From NCBI GenBank assembly GCA_030695945.1, contig JAUYOG010000006.1:118655-182654 (forward strand): a stretch of 64,000 nt of DNA, given 5' to 3'. Source of the DNA: Ramlibacter sp. GTDB taxonomy: Bacteria > Pseudomonadota > Gammaproteobacteria > Burkholderiales > Burkholderiaceae_C. The notes under the pieces were generated by a model. That model was not told the DNA's origin and ran no database searches. It saw only the letters and a program-made list of their open reading frames with translations. The position numbers were made by a program, and so were the translations under genes. Of the stretch, positions 1 to 11,777 are shown piece by piece (positions within the stretch are counted from its first letter, which is position 1; every line of letters begins with the position of its first letter).

Positions 1-3000
1 TTCGACGCGAGTTTTCGCGAAATGGCGCAGCTGCGCCGCCAGACGCAGCGCGCGCTGCGCCGCTACACGGCGAAGGACAACATCAAGTTCGACGGCCTCT
101 CGCGCGTTTCGCACGTGACCGATGCCACCGACTGGCGCGTCGAATACCCGTTCGTCGTGCTGACGCCCGATACCGAGGCGGAGATGGCCGGCCTGGTGAA
201 GGGCTGCATCGAGCTGGGGCTGACGATCATCCCGCGCGGCGGCGGCACCGGCTATACCGGGGGCGCCGTGCCGCTCACCTGGAAGAGCGCCGTCATCAAC
301 ACCGAGAAGCTCGAGGCGATGACGGAGGTGGAATTCGTCGCCATCCCCGGCCATGCGGAGCACAAGCCCACCGTCTGGACCGAAGCCGGGGTCGTGACGC
401 AAAGGGTGGCCGACGCGGCCGAGCGCGCGGGGTTCGTGTTCGCGGTCGATCCCACCTCGGCCGAAGCCTCGTGCATCGGCGGCAACATCGCCATGAATGC
501 CGGCGGCAAGAAGGCGGTGCTCTGGGGCACGGCGCTGGACAACCTCGTGTCGTGGCGCATGGTCACGCCCCAGGCGGAGTGGCTCGAAGTCACCCGGCTC
601 GACCACAACCTGGGCAAGATCCACGACGCGCCGATGGCCAGCTTCGAGCTGCGCTATTTCCAGGCGGATGGCAGGACGCCCCTGCGCACCGAGCGGCTCG
701 ACATCCCCGGCGCGACCTTCCGCAAGGAGGGCCTGGGCAAGGACGTCACCGACAAGTTCCTCTCGGGCCTGCCCGGCATCCAGAAAGAAGGCTGCGACGG
801 CCTGATCACCAGTGCCCGCTGGGTCGTGCACCGCATGCCGCAGCACACGCGCACCGTCTGTCTGGAGTTCTTCGGCAACGCCAAGGACGCGGTGCCCAGC
901 ATCGTCGAGATCAAGGACTTCATGTTCGCCGAGCAGCAGCGCTCGGGCGTCCTGCTGGCCGGCCTCGAGCACCTCGACGACCGTTACCTGAAGGCCGTGG
1001 GCTACTCCACGAAGTCCAAGCGTGCCGTGCTGCCGAAGATGGTGCTCGTGGGCGACATCGCCGGCGACAACGCCGACGACGTGGCCCGCGTCACGTCCGA
1101 AGTCGTGCGCATCGCCAACTCGCGCAGCGGCGAAGGCTTCATCGCCATCAGCCCGGAGGCGCGCAAGAAATTCTGGCTGGATCGCAAGCGCACCGCCGCG
1201 ATCAGCCGGCACACCAACGCGTTCAAGATCAACGAGGACGTGGTGATCCCCCTGCCGCGGATGGCCGAGTACACCGACGGCATCGAGCGCATCAACATCG
1301 AGCTGTCGCTGGCCAACAAGATCAAGCTCGCCGACGAGCTCGAGGCGTTCTTCGCGCGCGGCAACCTGCCGCTCGGCAGGCAGGACGACGCCAGCGAGAT
1401 CCCGTCGGCCGAGCTGCTGGAAGACCGCGTGGCCCAGGCGCTGTCGCTCGTGCGCGACGTGCGGGCACTGTGGCAGGGCTGGCTGGACAACGTCGAGGTG
1501 CTGTTCCCGCAACTGCAGGACCACACGCTTCGTGCCACCTGGAAGGGGCAAATCCGTGCGCCTCTGCAGTCCATCTTCGCCGGCCAGCCGTTCGCGCCCA
1601 TCCTGGACGAGTGCAATGCCATCCACAAGCGGGTGCTCAAGGGCCGCGTCTGGGTGGCGCTGCACATGCATGCCGGCGACGGCAACGTGCACACCAACAT
1701 CCCGGTGAACAGCGACGACTACGAGATGCTCCAGTCGGCGCATGCGGCCGTGAAGCGCATCATGGCGCTGGCCCGGTCGCTCAACGGCGTGATCTCCGGC
1801 GAGCACGGCATTGGCATCACCAAGCTGGAGTTCCTGACCGACGAGGAACTCAAGCCCTTCGCCGACTACAAGCAGCTGGTCGACCCCGAGGGCCGCTTCA
1901 ACAAGGGGAAGCTGCTGCGCCATGCGCAGGCGGATTCGGCCACCTCCGTCTATGCCGACCTGACCAATGCGTACACGCCCAGCTTCGGGCTGATGGGGCA
2001 CGAGTCGCTGATCATGCAGCAGTCGGACATCGGCGCGATTGCCGACAGCGTCAAGGACTGCCTGCGCTGCGGCAAGTGCAAACCGGTGTGCGCGACGCAC
2101 GTGCCACGCGCCAACCTGTTGTACAGCCCGCGCAACAAGATCCTCGCCACCTCGTTGCTCGTCGAGGCGTTCCTGTACGAGGAGCAGACCCGGCGCGGCG
2201 TCTCGATCAAGCATTGGGAGGAGTTCGAGGACGTGGCGGACCATTGCACCGTCTGCCACAAGTGCTACAGCCCCTGCCCGGTGAAGATCGATTTCGGCGA
2301 CGTATCGATGAACATGCGCAACCTGCTGCGCAAGATGGGCCAGAAGAGCTTCCGGCCGGGCAATTTCGCGGCGATGCTGATGCTCAACGCGACCAGCCCC
2401 AACACGATCAACCTGGTCCGCAGCCTGATGATCGGCGTCGGCTTCAAGCTGCAGCGCCTGGGCAACAACCTGCTGCGCGGGTTCGCCCACCTGCAGGTCA
2501 GGCGCCCGCCTTCGACTCATGGCACCGCGCCGGTCAAGGAGCAGGTGATCCACTTCATCAACAAGAAGCTGCCCGGCGGCCTGCCCAAGAAGACGGCGCG
2601 CGCGCTGCTGGACATCGAGGACAAGGATTACGTCCCGATCATCCGCGACCCGAAGACGACCACTGCGGAGACGGAGGCGGTCTTCTACTTCCCGGGGTGC
2701 GGCTCCGAGCGGCTCTTCTCGCAGGTCGGGCTGGCGACGCAGGCGATGCTGTGGCACGCCGGCGTGCAGACAGTGCTGCCGCCGGGCTACCTGTGCTGCG
2801 GCTATCCGCAGCGCGGCTCGGGCCAGTTCGATAAGGCCGAAAAGATGATCACCGACAACCGGGTGCTGTTCCACCGCGTGGCCAACACGCTGAACTACCT
2901 GGACATCAAGACGGTGGTGGTGAGTTGCGGCACCTGCTACGACCAGCTGCAGGGCTACGAGTTCGACCAGATCTTCCCGGGCTGCCGCATCATCGACATC

Positions 3001-3474
3001 CACGAGTACCTGCTGGAAAAGGACATCAAGCTGCCGGCGGGCCAGGGCGGGTTCATGTACCACGAGCCCTGCCACAACCCGATGAAGCTCGGCGACTCCA
3101 TGAAGACCGTGAAGGCGCTGATCGGCGACAACGTGCGCAAGTCGGAGCGGTGCTGCGGCGAGTCCGGCACGCTCGGCGTGAGCCGACCGGACATCTCGAC
3201 GCAGGTCCGCTTCCGCAAGGAAGAGGAGTTGCGCAAGGACGAAGCCGCGCTGCGAGCCAGCGGCGCCGTCGGCGAGAAGGACAACATCAAGATCCTCACC
3301 AGCTGCCCCAGCTGCCTGCAGGGCCTGACGCGCTACGGCCACGACCTGCAGAACGGGCTGCTCGAAGCCGACTACATCGTGGTCGAGATGGCCAACCAGC
3401 TCCTCGGGGCCGACTGGATGCCGAACTACGTGCATGCGGCCAACAACGGCGGCATCGAGCGCGTCCTGGTCTGA
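1..3474 (+). CDS. FAD-binding oxidoreductase / Fe-S protein (DUF3683-type, D-lactate dehydrogenase-like), 5' truncated by the window edge
   Basis: Frame is open from base 1 ([13 protein letters not shown]...), so ATG 22 is probably internal; FAD_binding_4 [11 protein letters not shown]; 4Fe-4S motifs [11 protein letters not shown] and [13 protein letters not shown]-terminal CCG domains. Confidence 0.9.
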   Translation, partial: FDASFREMAQLRRQTQRALRRYTAKDNIKFDGLSRVSHVTDATDWRVEYPFVVLTPDTEAEMAGLVKGCIELGLTIIPRGGGTGYTGGAVPLTWKSAVINTEKLEAMTEVEFVAIPGHAEHKPTVWTEAGVVTQRVADAAERAGFVFAVDPTSAEASCIGGNIAMNAGGKKAVLWGTALDNLVSWRMVTPQAEWLEVTRLDHNLGKIHDAPMASFELRYFQADGRTPLRTERLDIPGATFRKEGLGKDVTDKFLSGLPGIQKEGCDGLITSARWVVHRMPQHTRTVCLEFFGNAKDAVPSIVEIKDFMFAEQQRSGVLLAGLEHLDDRYLKAVGYSTKSKRAVLPKMVLVGDIAGDNADDVARVTSEVVRIANSRSGEGFIAISPEARKKFWLDRKRTAAISRHTNAFKINEDVVIPLPRMAEYTDGIERINIELSLANKIKLADELEAFFARGNLPLGRQDDASEIPSAELLEDRVAQALSLVRDVRALWQGWLDNVEVLFPQLQDHTLRATWKGQIRAPLQSIFAGQPFAPILDECNAIHKRVLKGRVWVALHMHAGDGNVHTNIPVNSDDYEMLQSAHAAVKRIMALARSLNGVISGEHGIGITKLEFLTDEELKPFADYKQLVDPEGRFNKGKLLRHAQADSATSVYADLTNAYTPSFGLMGHESLIMQQSDIGAIADSVKDCLRCGKCKPVCATHVPRANLLYSPRNKILATSLLVEAFLYEEQTRRGVSIKHWEEFEDVADHCTVCHKCYSPCPVKIDFGDVSMNMRNLLRKMGQKSFRPGNFAAMLMLNATSPNTINLVRSLMIGVGFKLQRLGNNLLRGFAHLQVRRPPSTHGTAPVKEQVIHFINKKLPGGLPKKTARALLDIEDKDYVPIIRDPKTTTAETEAVFYFPGCGSERLFSQVGLATQAMLWHAGVQTVLPPGYLCCGYPQRGSGQFDKAEKMITDNRVLFHRVANTLNYLDIKTVVVSCGTCYDQLQGYEFDQIFPGCRIIDIHEYLLEKDIKLPAGQGGFMYHEPCHNPMKLGDSMKTVKALIGDNVRKSERCCGESGTLGVSRPDISTQVRFRKEEELRKDEAALRASGAVGEKDNIKILTSCPSCLQGLTRYGHDLQNGLLEADYIVVEMANQLLGADWMPNYVHAANNGGIERVLV

Positions 3475-3926
3475 TGAAAGTCCCGGGCTGCCCGCTTTGC
3501 GACGGCCCGGGCGGCGTGCCGGTCTTCGATGGCCCGAAGTTCCGGGTCATCCGCGCGCAGGAGGCGGGCTTTCCCGCTTTCTACCGGCTGGTCTGGCGCG
3601 ACCATGTCGCCGAGTTCACCGACCTGGCCGGCCCCGACCGGGAGCTTTGCATGGCCGCGGTCGTCGAGGTGGAACTGCTGCTGCGGTCCCACCTGCGGCC
3701 CGCCAAGGTCAACCTCGCGGCCCTGGGCAACGCGGTGCCCCACCTGCACTGGCACATCGTGGCGCGCTTCGCCTGGGACAGCCATTTCCCCGCGCCGGTC
3801 TGGGCGGCACCGGCACGCGGGGGTTCGCCGCAGGAGCTCGCTGCGGTGGAAAGGCTGCTTCCGGCACTGGAAGCCGACCTTGTTTCCCGCCTGGCCCGCA
3901 TGCCCGGAAATTACGGCGGTTCGTGA
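3474..3926 (+). CDS. HIT family hydrolase
   Basis: ATG overlaps the upstream TGA; HLHWH histidine-triad motif. Confidence 0.85.
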   Translation: MKVPGCPLCDGPGGVPVFDGPKFRVIRAQEAGFPAFYRLVWRDHVAEFTDLAGPDRELCMAAVVEVELLLRSHLRPAKVNLAALGNAVPHLHWHIVARFAWDSHFPAPVWAAPARGGSPQELAAVERLLPALEADLVSRLARMPGNYGGS

Positions 3927-4043
3927 AATCCGCACGGGCGGCCGCGCGCTCGTGCGGGAAAGCGGACGTAGTTACCGCAAGCACAACCGTGTATAACCCA
4001 ACCAGAGGTGTGGAGAGGAAAGAAAGGTTGCCGGAGGTTAAGC

Positions 4044-5420
4044 ATGGTCCCCAGAATCAATCGAAGCTCGCCGTCGGTGCTTGCCGCGCTGGGAGTGTCC
4101 CTGCTGCTCGCCGTCTCCGGAGCCGCCGCGCAGTCCGCCGGCGAGGTTGAGTTCTCCCGTGGCGTCGGCTTCGCCCAGACCCCCGGCCAGACGCCTCGGA
4201 CCCTCGGCAAGGGACTGCCGTTGCGGGAGGGCGACAGGCTGACCACCTCGGACGGCGCCTCCGCGATCATCAAACTGGACGACGGCACTCGCATGACCGT
4301 CCGGCCCAATTCCGAGATCGTCCTCACGCAGTACAAATTCAAGGAAAACGCCCCCGACAACACGATGTTCATGCAACTCGTGCGCGGCGGCTTCCGGGCG
4401 GTGACGGGCCTGATCTCGAAGAATTCGCCCAATGCCGCCAGGGTCCAGACCAACACCGCGACCATCGGCATCCGCGGGACCGATTTCGACGCCCGCGTCT
4501 GCAACCGTGATTGCGGCGCCGAGTCGGCCAAGGTCGCCGCTGCGGCCCGGCCGAACGCGATCCAGGCCAGCGCCAAGATCTTTTCCGCGCAGGGCGAGGT
4601 TCACGCTGTCGACAGCGCCGGCCAGCGGCGCCGGCTGGTGGATGGCGGGAGCATCTATCCGGGCGACCTCGTCGAAACCGGCGGCGGCACGCGCGCCGTG
4701 CTGGCCTTCCGCGACGACACGCGCATCACCCTCGGCTCGACCACACGCTTTAGGGTCGACAATTTCGTGTACGACGACAGGAATGCCGGCGAGGGACGTT
4801 TCCTCGCCTCCGTGCTGAAGGGGTCCGTCCGTGCGCTCACCGGCCTGATCGCCAAGGCCAATAACCGCAATGTGGGGTTTTCCACCGTGACGGCCACGAT
4901 CGGCATCCGCGGCACCGGCGTGGACATCAACTGCACGGGCGCTTGCGCCGGCGAGGCGGGCGGCGCGGATTCCGGACTGACGCTCTGGACCTGGCTCGGT
5001 TCCATCGCCGTGACGCAATCCGGTCAGACGGCGTTGCAGGTTCTCCAGGCGGGGCAGGGCCTGTTCATCTCCCCCAGCGGCATCCGGCCGATCGCCAGCC
5101 AGCCCGTGATCGAGGGGACCCGACCGGACGGCGTCACCGTGCCGCCGAAGTTTTTCTCCAGCGACGTGGTCTCGGATTCCGAGGAAGGCCTGTTCGTGTT
5201 CGTCCGGGATGGCCACATCGAGGTCGCGACCGCCGGCGAAGTGCTGCACCTGGGCAAGGGCGAGGCCGGTTTCGCGGGCGCGGGCGGCGACACCAAGCGC
5301 CCTGGGTCCATCCCCAAGTTCATCGACTTCGACAGCCTGCCGTCGCCGACGTCGAAGAATCCCTTGTTGGTCAGCGTGCTGGCGGAGTCCGGGATCAAGC
5401 CGAACAACCAGTGCAAATAG
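4044..5420 (+). CDS. FecR domain protein with two FecR-like repeats, secreted
   Basis: Signal peptide; two copies of the TATIGIRGT-containing FecR unit. Confidence 0.85.
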   Translation: MVPRINRSSPSVLAALGVSLLLAVSGAAAQSAGEVEFSRGVGFAQTPGQTPRTLGKGLPLREGDRLTTSDGASAIIKLDDGTRMTVRPNSEIVLTQYKFKENAPDNTMFMQLVRGGFRAVTGLISKNSPNAARVQTNTATIGIRGTDFDARVCNRDCGAESAKVAAAARPNAIQASAKIFSAQGEVHAVDSAGQRRRLVDGGSIYPGDLVETGGGTRAVLAFRDDTRITLGSTTRFRVDNFVYDDRNAGEGRFLASVLKGSVRALTGLIAKANNRNVGFSTVTATIGIRGTGVDINCTGACAGEAGGADSGLTLWTWLGSIAVTQSGQTALQVLQAGQGLFISPSGIRPIASQPVIEGTRPDGVTVPPKFFSSDVVSDSEEGLFVFVRDGHIEVATAGEVLHLGKGEAGFAGAGGDTKRPGSIPKFIDFDSLPSPTSKNPLLVSVLAESGIKPNNQCK

Positions 5421-5499
5421 TTGCAGACGGTGACAAGTCGGGCGCTGCGATGAGACAATTCCCGCTCACCTGGATGTGAACAAGAGGGGCTAGAACAAT

Positions 5500-7134
5500 A
5501 TGGTCACTGGGTCTTGTGCGCCTCGCCCGCGCATCCGTTCGGGCGCGCGGCAAGCCGCGGCTGCGTTGGCGCTGACAGCGGTGGCCGCCGCGGCGTGGGC
5601 CCAGCAGGCGCCCGCGGCCTCGCCGATGGCGGCACCCGCGCCTTCCCCGGTGTTTGCCATCAAGGGCTTCAAGGTCACCGGCGAGAACCCTCTCGGGGAC
5701 GGAGAAACGTCGCGGGTGCTGGCTCCTTTCTTGCGCGCCGACGCCACCATGGACACGCTCCAGAAAGCCACCGCGGCGCTGGAGGCAGCCCTGCGCGACA
5801 AGGGCTACGGCTTGCACCGGGTGGCCTTGCCGCCCCAGGAGGTCGGCGACCTGGTCACGCTGGACATCGTGAAGTTCAGCATCGCCAAGGTCAATATCGA
5901 AGGCCGCAGCATCTACGACGAGGGCAATGTGCGCCGGACGCTGCCTGAACTGCGCGAAGGCGAAAGCCCGAATTTCAAGCGGCTCGCCGTGCAGACGGCA
6001 ATCGCGAACGAGAACCCCAACAAGCAGATCCAGGTCGGCCTGCGCGAGTCCGACGAGCCGGACAAGATCGAAGCCACCCTCACCGTGAAGGAGTTGCGGC
6101 CCTGGACGTTCGCGGTGGGGCTGTCCAATGCCGGCTCCGAATCGTCCGGGCGGGACCGCCTGACGATCTCGGGCGGCCATACCAACCTGTTCAATCTCGA
6201 TCACCAGTTCGTGGGCGCCTATACGACGTCGCTCGAACGGATGTCCGACGTCAAGCAGCTCGGCCTGTCGTACAAGGTTCCGCTGTACGCCCAGGGCGGC
6301 GTCATCGGCGCGAGCTATACACGGTCCGACGTGGTCGGCAATTTCGGCACGTTCACCAGCACGGGCGCGGGCCACACGCTCGGCGTGAACTACACCATGT
6401 ACCTGCCACCGCAAGGGGGGCGCCGCAGCTACGCCTCGATCGGCCTGGACGACAAGGTCTTCGCTGCGACCGAAATCAGCGGCGTCGCGGTCGGCGTGGA
6501 CCGGCGCAGCCGGCCGGTCACCCTGGGCTATGCGGCCCGGACCGAGTCCGATACGTCGGTCTGGGGCTACAACGCCGACCTGTCCGTGAACACCGGCAGC
6601 GGCAGCAACAACGACCTCGCCTCGTACCAGAACGAGGACCCGCGCATCGATACCGTCCACTGGAAGGCATTGCGCGGGGGCGTCAACTACACCGCGCCGT
6701 TCGCGCAGACCTGGCTGTGGAGCGCACGCGCCCAGTTCCAGTACAGCCCGGACGTCCTGATCTCCGGGGAGCAGTTCGGCCTGGGCGGCCTCGGCTCGGT
6801 GCGCGGGACCAGCATCGACCGCCCCATGACAGGCGACAAGGGCGTGTCCGGTTCTGTCGAGGTCACCACGCCCGAACTCGGCACCGGGCTGCGCCTGCTG
6901 GGCTTCGTGGATGCGGGCTGGCTGGGCAATAACAGCCCCAACGGCGCCAACAAGCCGTCCTCCGACCATTTGGCGAGCATCGGTGTCGGCCTGCGGTACG
7001 TCCGCGAGCCGTTCGCGGCGTCGCTGGATTACGGGCGCCTGCTCAATAGCAGCAAGGTGCCGCTGACGCTGAACTCGGCCTCCCCGCAGCGCGGTGACGA
7101 CCGGTTCTATGTCAACCTGTCCGTGCGCTTCTAG
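5500..7134 (+). CDS. ShlB/FhaC/HecB family (TpsB) outer-membrane transporter
   Basis: Signal peptide, POTRA-like N-terminus, beta-barrel ending in FYVNLSVRF with terminal Phe; GLGGLGSVRG (VRGY-like) motif. Confidence 0.85.
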   Translation: MVTGSCAPRPRIRSGARQAAAALALTAVAAAAWAQQAPAASPMAAPAPSPVFAIKGFKVTGENPLGDGETSRVLAPFLRADATMDTLQKATAALEAALRDKGYGLHRVALPPQEVGDLVTLDIVKFSIAKVNIEGRSIYDEGNVRRTLPELREGESPNFKRLAVQTAIANENPNKQIQVGLRESDEPDKIEATLTVKELRPWTFAVGLSNAGSESSGRDRLTISGGHTNLFNLDHQFVGAYTTSLERMSDVKQLGLSYKVPLYAQGGVIGASYTRSDVVGNFGTFTSTGAGHTLGVNYTMYLPPQGGRRSYASIGLDDKVFAATEISGVAVGVDRRSRPVTLGYAARTESDTSVWGYNADLSVNTGSGSNNDLASYQNEDPRIDTVHWKALRGGVNYTAPFAQTWLWSARAQFQYSPDVLISGEQFGLGGLGSVRGTSIDRPMTGDKGVSGSVEVTTPELGTGLRLLGFVDAGWLGNNSPNGANKPSSDHLASIGVGLRYVREPFAASLDYGRLLNSSKVPLTLNSASPQRGDDRFYVNLSVRF

Positions 7135-7237
7135 CCGCTGATGCGCCGCCTCCAACCGGCTGCGCCCCCTCGGAGGTCAGGGCTTTAGCGCGTGGGGCCA
7201 ATCACGCCGCGCCCGGCGCCCCGCGTAAACTCGGGGC

Positions 7238-7648
7238 ATGGCCGGATTGAATGCAGAAACCCCCACCCCCCGGGCACTGACCGTGCACTCGCAGTCGCGC
7301 GTGCTCGAGGTGTCGTTTTCGGATGGCGCCGAGTTCCGTCTCCCGTTCGAGCTGATGCGCATCTATTCGCCCTCCGCGGAGGTGCAGGGTCACGGCCCGG
7401 GCCAGGAAGTGCTGCAGACCGGCAAGCGCGAGGTGGAGCTCACGGCGCTGGAGCCGGTGGGCAATTACGCCGTACAGCCCACGTTCTCGGACGGGCATGC
7501 CACGGGCATCTACTCCTGGGATTACCTCTACTTCCTGGGCGCCCAGCAGGCGCAGCTGTGGGCGGACTACGAGCGGCGGCTGAGCGAGGCCGGCGTCGAG
7601 CGTGACGCCCCCATGCCTGAAAAAGCCGCGCCCGGTTGCGGGCATTGA
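7238..7648 (+). CDS. DUF971 family protein
   Basis: LTVHSQSRVLEVSFSDGAEFRLPFELMRIYSPSAEVQGHG pattern typical of DUF971. Confidence 0.85.
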   Translation: MAGLNAETPTPRALTVHSQSRVLEVSFSDGAEFRLPFELMRIYSPSAEVQGHGPGQEVLQTGKREVELTALEPVGNYAVQPTFSDGHATGIYSWDYLYFLGAQQAQLWADYERRLSEAGVERDAPMPEKAAPGCGH

Positions 7649-7725
7649 TGCGGTTTAGTCACAGATTTCAAGTCCCCGTGACGCGGTGGACTGCGCGTGA
7701 GCGCGGATTGCCCTAGCATTCGGTC

Positions 7726-8457
7726 ATGAGCAGCACGCATTTCGGTTTCGAATCGGTCGACGAGCGCGAGAAGGCACGCCGGGTTCGCGGCGTCTTCGAC
7801 TCGGTGGCGCCCCGCTACGACCTCATGAACGACCTGATGTCCATGGGACTGCACCGCGCCTGGAAGGCCTACACGGTGCTGGTGGCCAACGTGCGGCCCG
7901 GCGACCGGGTGCTGGACATCGCCGGCGGCACGGGCGACCTGGCGCTGGCCTTCGCCAAGAAGGTCGGCCCGACCGGCGCCGTCGTGCACACGGACATCAA
8001 CGAGGCCATGCTGCGAACGGGCCGCGACCGGCTGCTGGACGCGGGGGTCGCGCTGCCGACGCTGGTGTGCGATGCCGAGAAGCTGCCGTTCGCCGACGGG
8101 AGTTTCGACCTCGTCAGCGTCGCCTTCGGGCTGCGCAACATGACGCACAAGGACGCCGCCCTCTCCGAGATGAACCGCGTGCTCAAGCCCGGCGGCAAGC
8201 TGCTGGTGCTGGAATTCTCGAAAGTCGCCAAGCCGCTGGAGAAGGCTTACGACTGGTACTCGTTCAAGATACTGCCGCAGCTGGGGCGGCTCGTCGCCGG
8301 CGATTCGGCCAGCTACAAGTACCTTGCCGAGTCGATCCGGGTTCATCCGGGGCAGGAAGAGCTGAAAGCCTTGATGAAGAAAGTCGGCTTCGGCCATGTG
8401 GACTACCACAACCTGACTGGCGGGGTGGTGGCATTGCATGTTGGAATCAAGTGCTGA
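7726..8457 (+). CDS. ubiE: Ubiquinone/menaquinone biosynthesis C-methyltransferase
   Basis: SAM motif [24 protein letters not shown]; UbiE length and context. Confidence 0.95.
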   Translation: MSSTHFGFESVDEREKARRVRGVFDSVAPRYDLMNDLMSMGLHRAWKAYTVLVANVRPGDRVLDIAGGTGDLALAFAKKVGPTGAVVHTDINEAMLRTGRDRLLDAGVALPTLVCDAEKLPFADGSFDLVSVAFGLRNMTHKDAALSEMNRVLKPGGKLLVLEFSKVAKPLEKAYDWYSFKILPQLGRLVAGDSASYKYLAESIRVHPGQEELKALMKKVGFGHVDYHNLTGGVVALHVGIKC

Positions 8458-8485
8458 AGGCGCGCTCACGCGCCATGGAGTTGTC

Positions 8486-9460
8486 ATGAAGTTCCTGTCC
8501 TGGGTATTGGTCGCCGTCCTGGCATTCGCAAGCTTCGAGGCCGATGCCGCGCGCCGCCTGGGTGGCGGCGGCTCGTTGGGCAAGCAATCGGGCAACGTGA
8601 CGCAGCGGGAAGCCACGCGCAGCCCGACCGCGCCCGCCAACACGCAGCAGGCCGCGCCCGCCACGCAACCGCAGCCCGGCGCGGCCGCTGCGGCACCCAA
8701 ACGCCCCTGGGGCGCCATGCTCGGCGGCCTCGCCGCCGGCCTCGGCCTGGCCTGGCTGGCCCACTCGCTGGGCCTGGGGGAAGCGTTCGGCCAGTTCATG
8801 CTGATCGCGTTGCTGGTCATGGTCGCGATGGCCGTGATCGGCTGGGTCATGCGCTCGCGCCGGCAACAGCCTCGCGGCCCCTATGCGCTGCAAGGCGCCG
8901 GTGCACCCGCCGACGTCGCCATGCCGCCGCGCCAGTACAGCCCTGACAAGGTGGGCAACGACGCGTCCGCCCGGCCGTGGGAGCGCAGCAGCATGGCTTT
9001 CGACGCCGGCAAGTACGGGCAGGGCAGTAGCGTCCAGATCGGCTCGTCCCTGGCGGGTTCGCAGGCATGGGGCATTCCCGCGGGGTTCGACGCGGACGGC
9101 TTCATCGCCGCGGCCAGGCGCAACTTCGTGACCCTGCAGGACGCATGGGACCGATCGGACGTCGCGACCCTGCGCTCGATGATGACGGACGAAATGCTCG
9201 GTGAAATCAAGTCGCAGCTGGCCGAACGCGAGAGCCACACCGCGGGCCAGCCGAACAAGACGGAAGTGGTGATGCTCGAGGCGCAGCTCCTGGGCATCGA
9301 GGACCTGGGCGGCGACTACATGGCCAGCGTGGAGTTCTCCGGGATGATCCGGGAGGAACCCTCCGCGGGCCCGAGCCCGTTCCGCGAGGTCTGGAACATG
9401 ACGAAACCCAAGGCCGGAACCAGCGGCTGGCTGGTGGCGGGCGTGCAGGCGCTGCAGTGA
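8486..9460 (+). CDS. Tim44-like domain protein
   Basis: N-terminal signal/TM, Gly/Ala/Gln-rich linker, C-terminal Tim44-like domain; sits between ubiE and ubiJ/ubiB. Confidence 0.8.
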   Translation: MKFLSWVLVAVLAFASFEADAARRLGGGGSLGKQSGNVTQREATRSPTAPANTQQAAPATQPQPGAAAAAPKRPWGAMLGGLAAGLGLAWLAHSLGLGEAFGQFMLIALLVMVAMAVIGWVMRSRRQQPRGPYALQGAGAPADVAMPPRQYSPDKVGNDASARPWERSSMAFDAGKYGQGSSVQIGSSLAGSQAWGIPAGFDADGFIAAARRNFVTLQDAWDRSDVATLRSMMTDEMLGEIKSQLAERESHTAGQPNKTEVVMLEAQLLGIEDLGGDYMASVEFSGMIREEPSAGPSPFREVWNMTKPKAGTSGWLVAGVQALQ

Positions 9461-9522
9461 TATCCCGCGCGGGATCCGGGCGCGACGGCTGAACCGCGAC
9501 GCTCATCGGATAATGGGGGACT

Positions 9523-10131
9523 ATGGCAACACAGTCCCCCTTTCCATTTCTGGACACCTTCTTCGAGCGGCTGGGCAAGGGCCTGCAGCCGCCGCCCTGG
9601 ATGGTGGAAGAATTCCAGCGCCGGCTGGTGCTTGCGCTCAATCACGTGCTGATGCAGGAGCCGGAGGCGCAGGCGCGGCTCGCTCGGCAGGCCGGCCGGG
9701 TCGCGGAAGCGCGCTGGCGCGTGTTTTTCGTGCGTCTCGTGGCCACCCCGGCGGGCCTGCTGGACCTGGCGCCCGCCACGGCCCGGCCGGACCTGACGCT
9801 TGCGCTGACCGAGGAGTCGCCGTGGCAGCTGGCGCAGGCGGCGCTGCGCGGCGACAAGCCGCCGGTGCGGATCGCCGGGGACGTGCAGTTCGCCGCCGAG
9901 ATCAACTGGCTGGTCGAGCACGTGCGTTGGGACGTCGAGGAGGACCTGTCGCGGGTGATCGGCGACGCGCCGGCCCACGCGCTCGGTGACGCGGCGCGGC
10001 GCATGGTGCAGGCCCTGCGCCGCTTCGCGGGGACGGCGCAGCCCGAGCCGGCAGGTGCGACGCCCGCGCCGACGGCGCCCGCCCCGACTGCGCCGGGACC
10101 GGCCGCTTCGAACGGCTCAGGCCAGGCATGA
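9523..10131 (+). CDS. ubiJ: Ubiquinone biosynthesis accessory factor UbiJ (SCP2-like)
   Basis: Position directly upstream of ubi[29 protein letters not shown] motif. Confidence 0.8.
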   Translation: MATQSPFPFLDTFFERLGKGLQPPPWMVEEFQRRLVLALNHVLMQEPEAQARLARQAGRVAEARWRVFFVRLVATPAGLLDLAPATARPDLTLALTEESPWQLAQAALRGDKPPVRIAGDVQFAAEINWLVEHVRWDVEEDLSRVIGDAPAHALGDAARRMVQALRRFAGTAQPEPAGATPAPTAPAPTAPGPAASNGSGQA

Positions 10132-11693
10132 CGCGCTACCTGCGCGGCGTCTTCATCGTCTGGGTGGCCTTGCGCTACGGCCTGGACGAATTGGTCCTCA
10201 ACAGCTTCAAGCGGCCCTGGCTGACGTCCGTCGCCCGTGTGCTCGCGTTTGGCCGCGACCTGCGGGCGCCGCCGGGCCAGCGCCTGCGCCTGGCACTGGA
10301 GCGCCTGGGCCCGATCTTCGTGAAATTCGGCCAGGTGCTGTCGACACGGCGTGACCTGTTGCCCGTGGAGATCGCCGACGAGCTCGCGCAGCTGCAAGAC
10401 CGCGTTCCGCCGTTCGACTCCGCCGTGGCGATAGCCACCATCGAGCGGGCCTTTCGCCGGCCGGTGGACACCATCTTCGCCAGCTTCGAACGTGAGCCCG
10501 TGGCCAGCGCGTCGATCGCCCAGGTGCACTTCGCCACGCTGAAGGACAAGCACGGACAGACCCACGACGTCGCCGTGAAGGTCCTGCGCCCGGGCATGCT
10601 GCACGTGATCGAGAAAGACCTGAGCCTGATGCGGATGATGGCTGCCTGGGTCGAGCGGCTGTCCGGCGACGCCAAGCGGCTCAAGCCCCGCGAAGTGGTC
10701 GCCGAGTTCGACAAGTACCTGCACGACGAGCTGGACCTGGTCCGCGAGGCGGCCAATGCGGCGCAGCTGCGCCGCAACATGGCAGGCCTCAGCCTGGTGC
10801 TGATCCCCGAGATGATGTGGGACTACTGCCATCCCGAGGTGATCGTGATGGAGCGCATGGTGGGTGTGCCCATCAGCCAGGTCGACCGGTTGCGCCAGGC
10901 GGGTGTCGACATACCGCAGCTGGCGCGCGACGGCGTGACGATCTTCTTCACCCAGGTCTTTCGCGACGGCTTCTTCCACGCCGACATGCACCCGGGCAAC
11001 ATCCAGGTCAGCATCGAGCCGGCGACTTTCGGGCGCTACATCTCGCTGGACTTCGGCATCATCGGCACGCTCACCGAGTACGACAAGGAATACCTGGCGC
11101 AGAACTTCACGGCCTTCTTCCGGCGCGACTACAAGCGGGTGGCGCAACTGCACATCGAATCGGGGTGGGTGCCGCCGGAAACCCGTGTCGACGAACTGGA
11201 GTCGGCCGTGCGGACCGTGTGCGAGCCGTACTTCGACCGGCCGCTCAAGGAGATCTCGCTGGGACTGCTGCTGATGAGGCTGTTCCAGACTTCGCGCCGC
11301 TTCCACGTGGAAATCCAGCCGCAGCTGGTGCTGCTGCAAAAGACCCTGCTGAACATCGAAGGCCTCGGCCGACAGCTGGACCCGGACCTGGACCTGTGGA
11401 ACACGGCCAAGCCGTTCCTCGAAAAATGGATGCTCGAGCAAGTGGGGCCGCAGAAGCTCATCGACGAATTGCGTGACCAGGCGCCGCGCTACGCGAAGAT
11501 GCTGCCGGACCTGCCGCGCCTGCTGCACGATTTCCTGCAGCACCGGCCCCGCGACGACCGCCGCGACGTGCGCGACCTGCTGGCCGAACAGAAGCGGACC
11601 AACCGGCTGCTGCAGGGCCTGATCTACGGCGGCCTCGGTTTTGCCTTGGGGCTGATCGTGATGCAGATAGTGGTACGCATCCGGTTGTTCTAG
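10128..11693 (+). CDS. ubiB: Ubiquinone biosynthesis regulatory protein kinase UbiB
   Basis: ABC1/ADCK/UbiB features: [33 protein letters not shown]-terminal TM. Confidence 0.95.
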   Translation: MTRYLRGVFIVWVALRYGLDELVLNSFKRPWLTSVARVLAFGRDLRAPPGQRLRLALERLGPIFVKFGQVLSTRRDLLPVEIADELAQLQDRVPPFDSAVAIATIERAFRRPVDTIFASFEREPVASASIAQVHFATLKDKHGQTHDVAVKVLRPGMLHVIEKDLSLMRMMAAWVERLSGDAKRLKPREVVAEFDKYLHDELDLVREAANAAQLRRNMAGLSLVLIPEMMWDYCHPEVIVMERMVGVPISQVDRLRQAGVDIPQLARDGVTIFFTQVFRDGFFHADMHPGNIQVSIEPATFGRYISLDFGIIGTLTEYDKEYLAQNFTAFFRRDYKRVAQLHIESGWVPPETRVDELESAVRTVCEPYFDRPLKEISLGLLLMRLFQTSRRFHVEIQPQLVLLQKTLLNIEGLGRQLDPDLDLWNTAKPFLEKWMLEQVGPQKLIDELRDQAPRYAKMLPDLPRLLHDFLQHRPRDDRRDVRDLLAEQKRTNRLLQGLIYGGLGFALGLIVMQIVVRIRLF

Positions 11694-11777
11694 GCCGGTT
11701 TTTCCGGATAATGCGCGGCAATCCGCCGGCCGATGGCGGTAAAGGGCGCAGCGACGCCCGTCCCACACGGAGAAGCC

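Noticed and set aside
471-2834. 787-aa plus-strand ORF overlapping the FAD oxidoreductase in another frame
   Set aside because: Arg/Ala/Pro/Gly-rich frame shadow; no motifs.
5395-7155. 586-aa minus-strand ORF opposite TpsB
   Set aside because: Antisense shadow ORF; composition atypical for a real protein.
9642-11768. 708-aa minus-strand ORF opposite ubiJ/ubiB
   Set aside because: Antisense shadow ORF; ubiB motifs on plus strand are decisive.
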